Shown in pieces: positions 41,976-49,699 of a DNA stretch of 49,699 nt (within the stretch, counting starts at the first letter, position 1; every line of letters begins with the position of its first letter). Made by a program: the position numbers and the translations under genes. Origin of the DNA: a bacterium (lineage in GTDB: Bacteria; Actinomycetota; Acidimicrobiia; Spongiisociales; ZC4RG35); contig JAHEIN010000004.1 of the NCBI GenBank assembly GCA_024639335.1, positions 1-49,699 of the forward strand, given 5' to 3'. The notes below the pieces were generated by a model that saw only the letters and a program-made list of their open reading frames with translations, searched no databases and was not told the origin of the DNA.

Positions 41976-41984
41976 CGTGTGGGC

Positions 41985-42653
41985 ATGATTCGTGTGGTTC
42001 TCGCCGACGACAGTCTGCTGATCAGACAGGGGCTGAGCGCCCTCATCGGCTCGCTCGACGACATCGAACTGGTGGCGGAGGCATCGAACGTGCTCGAGTT
42101 GATGTCGAGCCTCGACGAGCATGCACCCGACGTCGCGATCACCGACATCCGCATGCCACCGACCCACACCGATGAAGGCATTCGAGCGGCGATCGAGATC
42201 AGACAGAACCACCCGAACGTCGGGGTGGTCGTCCTCTCGCAATACGCCGAGCCCTCATTCGTCCTCTCGTTGTTCGAAGAGGGGTCTGAGCGACTTGGCT
42301 ATCTCCTCAAGGAACGAGTCGGGCCAGGCGACCTCGAACGGGCCGTGAGAGCCGTCGCCGGCGGCGGTTCGTCGGTCGACCCACGCATCGTCGACGTGTT
42401 GGTGAGCAGCAAGTCCAGCCGACCGTCGCCGATCGATGAGCTGACGCCTCGCGAGCGCGAAGTGTTGGGGTGTATCGCCGAAGGTCAGAACAACGCCGCA
42501 GTTGCGGAGACCCTCGTCATCAGCGAGCGGGCCGTCGCCCGACACATCAACTCGATCTTCGCCAAGCTCGCCCTCGGCGAGGAGGAAGGCGCGCACCGCC
42601 GGGTCAAAGCGGTGTTGCTGTGGCTCTCCGATCACGACGGGGGACGGTCGTGA
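41985..42653 (+). CDS. LuxR/NarL-family response regulator
   Basis: From ATG 41985 (MIRVVLADDS) the protein has 222 residues: a receiver with D-D pair, phospho-Asp in AITDIRMPP and Lys in LLKERVG, then a LuxR-type HTH (LTPREREVLGCIAEGQ, ISERAVARHINSIFAKL). It is the partner of the divergent kinase. Its stop overlaps the GFA gene start (GTGA at 42650). Confidence 0.9.
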   Translation: MIRVVLADDSLLIRQGLSALIGSLDDIELVAEASNVLELMSSLDEHAPDVAITDIRMPPTHTDEGIRAAIEIRQNHPNVGVVVLSQYAEPSFVLSLFEEGSERLGYLLKERVGPGDLERAVRAVAGGGSSVDPRIVDVLVSSKSSRPSPIDELTPREREVLGCIAEGQNNAAVAETLVISERAVARHINSIFAKLALGEEEGAHRRVKAVLLWLSDHDGGRS

Positions 42654-43066
42654 ACCGGTCTGGACGGTGCGCGTGCAGCTCGATCCGGTTCAGGGTCGAC
42701 GGGCCGATGCGCCCGGTCATCAACTGTCACTGCGAGCGATGCCGGCGGATCACCGGGCACTTCATGGCGGCGACCGGGTGCGATGACTCGCTGCTGGTGC
42801 TGGAGTCGAACTCGAGTCTGTCCTGGTATGAGCCGGCGCCCGGCATCTTCTACGGCTTCTGCGGGGCGTGCGGATCGACGCTGTTCTGGCGGGCCGACGC
42901 CATTCCTGGATGGATCTCCGTTGCTGCCGGCAGCCTGGACCGGCCAACCGGGCTGACCACCGAGGAGGCTTGGTGGACGTCGGAGGCTTCCGACTACCAC
43001 GTGCTGGATCCGACGATCGAGTCCTTCGAAACCGAGCCGCACGACCCTGCCGAGGAGGTTTCGTGA
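42650..43066 (+). CDS. GFA family (CENP-V/glutathione-dependent formaldehyde-activating-like) zinc protein
   Basis: With GTG 42650 as start (overlapping the regulator stop) the protein has 138 residues: zinc motifs CAC near the N-terminus, NCHCERCRR and FCGACGS. This is the GFA fold (PF04828). In a mycothiol-making organism the glutathione reaction of the name is unlikely; the true substrate is unknown. The acetyltransferase gene follows with a GTGA overlap. Confidence 0.8.
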   Translation: MNRSGRCACSSIRFRVDGPMRPVINCHCERCRRITGHFMAATGCDDSLLVLESNSSLSWYEPAPGIFYGFCGACGSTLFWRADAIPGWISVAAGSLDRPTGLTTEEAWWTSEASDYHVLDPTIESFETEPHDPAEEVS

Positions 43067-43536
43067 TCCGGCCGGCGACTGCCGCCGACGCAGCGCGGAT
43101 CGCCGAGATCTACGCGCCACATGTCACCGACTCGGCGATCTCTTTCGAGGAGTCGCCTCCCGATGCAGTCGAGATCGTCCGCCGGATGGAGAAGGCGCAT
43201 CTCTGGCTCGTCGACGAGACCGACGGGGTGATCGGCGGCTACGCCTACGGGACACCATGGCGGTCACGACACGCGTACCGCTTCACGGTTGAGACGACGG
43301 TCTATGTCGCTGCCGAACGCCACAGGCGCGGGATCGGGCGCCGCCTGTACGAGGAGCTCCTCGAGCAACTCGGAGCGCTCGGGTTCGTCACGGCAGTGGC
43401 TGGCATCACCCTGCCGAACGACGAGAGCGTCGAGTTCCACCGGGCACTCGGCTTCACCTACGTCGGCACATTCCCCAAGGTCGGATACAAGTTCGACACC
43501 TGGTACGACACCGGCTGGTTGTCACGCCTGCTGTGA
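43063..43536 (+). CDS. Phosphinothricin-type GNAT N-acetyltransferase (PAT/bar-like)
   Basis: From GTG 43063 (overlapping the GFA stop, with GAGGAGGT upstream) the protein has 157 residues. IRPATAADAARIAEIYAPHV, SFEESPP, YGTPWRSRHAYRFTVETTVYV and the acetyl-CoA loop RRGIGRRLYEEL are PAT-family marks. Members acetylate methionine sulfone or phosphinothricin, which is the usual household activity. It is the last gene of this four-gene operon. Confidence 0.88.
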   Translation: MIRPATAADAARIAEIYAPHVTDSAISFEESPPDAVEIVRRMEKAHLWLVDETDGVIGGYAYGTPWRSRHAYRFTVETTVYVAAERHRRGIGRRLYEELLEQLGALGFVTAVAGITLPNDESVEFHRALGFTYVGTFPKVGYKFDTWYDTGWLSRLL

Positions 43537-43551
43537 GCCCCGGCGATCCGC

Positions 43552-43974
43552 TCAGAAGAGCTGCTCCCCTGGCAGTCCGCCGGCCTGCCTGATCCACGAC
43601 GAGAGCTGTGCCTCGTCGAAGTCGTCGTCCTCACCGATGTGGGAATAGCGGACGTCGGGGTGTTTCGAGTCGACCGGTGGCATCGGCTCGAGCGAGGCAC
43701 CGTTGAGCCACGTCAGCTTCACGTACTTGGTGAAGCAGTGGAAGCTCAGGAACCATCCCTGTCCCTCGATGCCGTAGAACGGCGAGTTCCACCGGACCGC
43801 CTTCTGCACGTCGGGAACGACTCGCCCGACGAGCTCGTCGATACGGTGGCCGACGTCGTGTTTCCATCCCGGCATCGCAGTGATGTAGGCCTGCACCGGC
43901 GCGTCGCCGTCGCCTTTGGGAATCTGAGGGTTCCCCCCGGACAACAACTTCGGCTTCGACTCTTCACCGCCCAT
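43552..43974 (-). CDS. DUF1801-family protein
   Basis: From ATG 43974 (MGGEESKPKLLSGGNPQIPK) it has 140 residues with the DUF1801 core: AVRWNSPFYGIEGQGWFLSFHCFTKYVKLTW (seen as AVRWNSPFYG and SFHCFTKYVKLTW) and DEAQLSSWIRQAGGLPG. The fold is small alpha/beta, and the function is unknown. It is convergent with the acetyltransferase gene. The longer frame to 44307 reads through the repeat-rich upstream region and is not credible. Confidence 0.75.
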   Translation of the reverse strand: MGGEESKPKLLSGGNPQIPKGDGDAPVQAYITAMPGWKHDVGHRIDELVGRVVPDVQKAVRWNSPFYGIEGQGWFLSFHCFTKYVKLTWLNGASLEPMPPVDSKHPDVRYSHIGEDDDFDEAQLSSWIRQAGGLPGEQLF

Positions 43975-44061
43975 CCCTTGCTTCTTCCTTCTCGTTGCCG
44001 GCCCTTCCGGCATGATGGCACACCAGGCGGCCGCCTGAGACCTGAGACATCGATCGAGGTC

Positions 44062-44204
44062 CGCGAAAATTCCCGGCCTCTTGGGTTTTCGCGTTGGCGG
44101 ATCGCCGGATAGCTTCCCGCCCGCATCTTCGGATGACTTCCCCACAGAACTGGCCGTCACCCGGCCGCGTGGTTTTTTTCGCGCGCTCGGCGAGGTCGCG
44201 AAAA
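44062..44204. repeat. Four TTTTCGCG elements in two inverted pairs
   Basis: CGCGAAAA at 44062-44069 faces TTTTCGCG at 44086-44093, and TTTTCGCG at 44176-44183 faces CGCGAAAA at 44197-44204. Both pairs have centres 21-24 bases apart, about two helical turns. They lie between the DUF1801 gene and the nrdJ promoter and may be regulator sites. The outer pair forms a 9-bp stem. No gene lies in this 240-base stretch. Confidence 0.5.
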
Positions 44205-44231
44205 ATGACCTCATCTGGGTCGAAGAAACCA

Positions 44232-44261
44232 TTGACTGAGTGACACCTGTGTAATTACAGT
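44232..44261 (+). promoter_or_regulatory. Probable nrdJ promoter
   Basis: TTGACT (44232-44237) and TACAGT (44256-44261) are 18 bases apart. The transcript would start near 44268, directly before the NrdR-like boxes, leaving a leader of about 150 bases to the ATG at 44416. Confidence 0.5.
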
Positions 44262-44272
44262 CTTGTATCCCA

Positions 44273-44319
44273 CCCCAACATGTGGTGTCTGATACGCAGA
44301 GGACCACAACATGTAGTGG
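44273..44319 (+). promoter_or_regulatory. Tandem NrdR-like boxes upstream of nrdJ
   Basis: Two related 16-base elements, CCCCAACATGTGGTGT (44273-44288) and CCACAACATGTAGTGG (44304-44319), share the core AACATGT. They are separated by 15 bases (centres 31 apart, three helical turns). That is the standard layout of NrdR repressor boxes in front of ribonucleotide reductase genes. The position overlaps or follows the expected transcript start, fitting repression. Confidence 0.65.
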
Positions 44320-44415
44320 TTGGGACGAATACAGCGCCCGAGAATGGGTTCTTTCAGCCGGAAAGAGCCCGTCCAGGGTCAGTTGTCAGCGAAGAAGAGA
44401 GGGAGCCCCCACATC

Positions 44416-47823
<3,408 letters not shown>

Positions 47824-47891
47824 ATCTCAGAGGGGGCTGAGGCTTCACCCGCTCGGGGGGAGTCGGACCGCCTCAGTTGGGCTGAGAAACG

Positions 47892-47919
47892 GGAGGGGAG
47901 GGCTTCGGTCCTCCCCTCC
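47892..47919 (+). terminator. Strong terminator hairpin after nrdJ
   Basis: GGAGGGGAGG (47892-47901) pairs with CCTCCCCTCC (47910-47919) around GCTTCGGT, a 10-bp stem. It lies about 70 bases after the nrdJ stop. A shorter stem (CTGAGGC with GCCTCAG) precedes it. There is no clear T run, as is usual for this GC content. Confidence 0.75.
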
Positions 47920-47961
47920 TCGCATTCGGTACGGTGTTTCGCGACCACCGGAAGGACCCAC

Positions 47962-48351
47962 ATGAACGAGGTGACCGAGCTTCGTGTCGCCATCACCGTT
48001 GCGGACTTCGAAGGGGCCGTCGCCTTCTATCGAGACTCGTTGGGGCTCGAACAGGTCGCGGACTGGAGTTCCGACGAGGGGCAGGTGATCTTGCTGTCCG
48101 CCGGTCGAGCGACGCTCGAACTCCTCGACGACGCCCAGGCGGCGCTCGTGGATCAGGTGGAAGCTGGGCGCCGGGTGGCGGGGACCGTCAGGCTGGCTCT
48201 CGAAGTCGACGACAGCGACGAGATGGCGGATCGACTCGTCGAAGCCGGAGCCCTGAGAGTTGCCGAGCCGACCACGACGCCGTGGGGCGACCGAAACGCC
48301 CGGGTCGAATCACCCGACGGCATGCAGCTCACCCTCTTCTCCAATCGGTAG
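47962..48351 (+). CDS. VOC-superfamily (glyoxalase/bleomycin-resistance-like) protein
   Basis: The 129-residue protein has the paired beta-alpha-beta motifs of the VOC fold: ELRVAITVADFEGAVAFYRD and TVRLALEVDDSDEMADRLVEAGA, closing with VESPDGMQLTLFSNR. The metal ligands cannot be assigned with certainty. It is a metal-dependent lyase, dioxygenase or a binding protein. Ribosome site GAAGGA lies nine bases before the ATG. The next 222 bases (48352-48573) hold no gene, only a 6-bp hairpin (48433-48447). Confidence 0.85.
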   Translation: MNEVTELRVAITVADFEGAVAFYRDSLGLEQVADWSSDEGQVILLSAGRATLELLDDAQAALVDQVEAGRRVAGTVRLALEVDDSDEMADRLVEAGALRVAEPTTTPWGDRNARVESPDGMQLTLFSNR

Positions 48352-48432
48352 GCGCGCACACTCCGATCCCATGGCCCGTGACGGGGTTCTGCTCGCTCGT
48401 CGCGACACGTCATAGGATGACCGAATGGCCTA

Positions 48433-48447
48433 GGCGAGCGCCTCGCC
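48433..48447. terminator. Short hairpin between convergent genes
   Basis: GGCGAG and CTCGCC flank a 3-base loop, in the gap between the VOC gene and the DUF222 gene. It is a weak bidirectional terminator candidate. Nothing else is seen in 48352-48573. Confidence 0.25.
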
Positions 48448-48573
48448 GATCGACTCCGGGACACTCTCAAGATTCCTGCCCATCGCGCAACGAGTCTTCG
48501 GCGGGTAGCAACGGAAGGGCTTTCTGGATGCGTCGCGACCGGGGGGCGCAACTCACGCTCGGAGCGCAGGGTG

Positions 48574-49656
48574 TCAGGTGGGTGGGTCGCTGTTGGATCT
48601 TGCGGGCGGAAGAAAGCGTCTTCGGCGGGTGGGGCTGTTGGGGTCGATTCGGAAGCCTCGTCCGTGGACGACGACATGGTGATGGAACCAACACAGAGAG
48701 GTGAGGTTCTGGTGGTGGTGATCGCCGTCGTCGGTGCGGTGTTGGATGTGATGGGGTTGGAGCCGGTAGCTCGAGCCGCAGCCGTCGGCGGTGCACATCC
48801 CGCCGTCCCGCCACACCACGTAGCGGCGGGTCGCCCGTGGGATCGCAGTTGAAGCATTGCCGACCCGGAGCGGCTCACCGTCTCCTGTGAGGGCCACCAC
48901 ATCGATCGTCGATTCACACAGCAGCCGATGCAGGGTTTCCGGGCCGATGCGGGGACCGGATGCGATCCATGCGTTCGGTCGAGCAGTGCCGGTGGCGTCG
49001 ACGAACACGGTGGTGTCGACCTGGCCTCCTCCGGCACCGTCGCCTCCGCGGTCGCACAGCACGAACAGCGCATCGGCTCGACGGGTCGCCCGGCTTTCGC
49101 GATGCGCAGACGGCGGCTCGGGGAGCTGGTCGGCGACCTCGTCGAGGGTGTCGGCCACGATCTTGCCCTCGAGTGCCGGCAGCTTGCCCCACAGACTCCA
49201 CGCCGACTCGTCCAGCGTGGGTTGGATCGCCAGGAACCGATCGTCGGAGGCGTCACACTCGTCGTCGTGCGAGATCGCGATACGGCGGGCGAGCTCGGTG
49301 CGGAGACCGATCATGTCGAGTTCGAGGTGCGGGTCGGTCACGCCGGAGGCGGCCAGTTCCGCGACCCGGTCGAACGACACGCCGTCCGCCAGGAGTCGGT
49401 CGAGGTCGGCCGAGTCGATCCGTGCCACCGTGGCGAGCTTCCTGGCCGAGGATCGAGTGACATCGAGGCGACCGATCATCCAATCCTCGAGGGTGCGCAT
49501 ACCATCGCAGAGTGGGATCTGTCGGCGGTCTACTTCACGCACGAGCCGGACTTGGACGGCCTTCAGTTGGGCCTCGGCGGTGCGCACCGACTCGACCAGC
49601 GAGTCGAGTTGATCGCTGGTGAGCTGTGCGATCTGATCGGCAGAAAGAGCTTCCAT
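48574..49656 (-). CDS. DUF222/HNH endonuclease-domain protein (13E12-type)
   Basis: The 360-residue protein matches the DUF222 family: a helical N-terminal part (ADQIAQLTSDQLDSLVESVR, WMIGRLDVTRSSARKLATVARI) and a C-terminal HNH domain. The HNH part reads CTADGC, QPHHIQHRTDDGDHHHQNL and CWFHHHVVVHG, the metal-binding His residues being intact. Such proteins occur in many copies in actinobacterial genomes and are often within mobile or repeated contexts; their targets are unknown. It starts at ATG 49656, 43 bases before the window end. Confidence 0.88.
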   Translation of the reverse strand: MEALSADQIAQLTSDQLDSLVESVRTAEAQLKAVQVRLVREVDRRQIPLCDGMRTLEDWMIGRLDVTRSSARKLATVARIDSADLDRLLADGVSFDRVAELAASGVTDPHLELDMIGLRTELARRIAISHDDECDASDDRFLAIQPTLDESAWSLWGKLPALEGKIVADTLDEVADQLPEPPSAHRESRATRRADALFVLCDRGGDGAGGGQVDTTVFVDATGTARPNAWIASGPRIGPETLHRLLCESTIDVVALTGDGEPLRVGNASTAIPRATRRYVVWRDGGMCTADGCGSSYRLQPHHIQHRTDDGDHHHQNLTSLCWFHHHVVVHGRGFRIDPNSPTRRRRFLPPARSNSDPPT

Positions 49657-49699
49657 CTGGGGTCCAACCTACCGAGGGGGTAGGACAGAAATCGCCCGT

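Noticed and set aside
44000-44415. Cobalamin riboswitch before the B12-dependent ribonucleotide reductase
   Set aside because: I looked for the B12-box and typical stem and found none; NrdR-like boxes explain the leader better.

Overview
This is a high-GC window from the chromosome of an actinobacterium, most likely an aerobic, non-sporulating member of the Acidimicrobiia or a close deep-branching relative. The reasons are the mycothiol glycosyltransferase MshA, an RsiG-family protein, a DUF222/HNH protein, secreted proteins with Thr-rich linkers and a class II (B12-dependent) ribonucleotide reductase. The taxonomic placement is inference. I saw no rRNA, tRNA, CRISPR array, phage or insertion sequence. 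Most genes are bona fide chromosomal genes in short operons with ATGA, GTGA or TGATG overlaps.

Left end (1-5915): two divergent gene sets for an unusual electron-transport complex. Leftward: a four-TM protein, a two-cluster ferredoxin, a b6-type cytochrome b and a protein with two docking-like modules that runs off the window. Rightward: a CcoN-like protein that has lost every haem and CuB histidine, a CcoO-like monohaem cytochrome c and a CcoP-like cytochrome c. Three of these proteins start with the same roughly 33-residue helical module, related in appearance to the peripheral-subunit-binding (E3-binding) domain. This is the best candidate in the window for an undescribed system.

6-20 kb: a glutaredoxin-like protein, a Clp1/Grc3-like P-loop protein, a SAM hydrolase and a secreted CAP-domain protein. 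Then a mycothiol-linked operon (asparaginase II - acyltransferase - MshA - YbjN-like). Then an RsiG-like protein, an M23 peptidase, the fluoride channel CrcB, a MoaD-like domain fused to a degenerate CdsA-like membrane protein, a quinone oxidoreductase, a Gfo/Idh/MocA dehydrogenase, an aminotransferase and an EamA transporter. Degenerate 7-bp tandem repeats sit in three intergenic gaps of this part.

20-33.7 kb: DusB; an OmpR-type two-component system next to a MacAB-like export operon with a duplicated-domain lipoprotein; the lactate-oxidation operon lutABC; an AlkA-like DNA glycosylase; galactokinase; and the remnant of an alpha/beta-hydrolase.

33.7-49.7 kb: a Thr-linker lipoprotein, a yeast-type cytosine deaminase, and an ECF sigma factor with its membrane partner and an apparent autoregulated promoter. 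Next come an aldo/keto reductase and a lipoprotein with clear cholesterol-dependent-cytolysin (MACPF/CDC) features but no undecapeptide. A NarL-type kinase is divergent from a receiver-only protein, a LuxR-type regulator, a GFA protein and a PAT-type acetyltransferase. A DUF1801 protein, the B12-dependent ribonucleotide reductase behind a textbook pair of NrdR-like boxes, a VOC protein and a DUF222/HNH protein finish the window.
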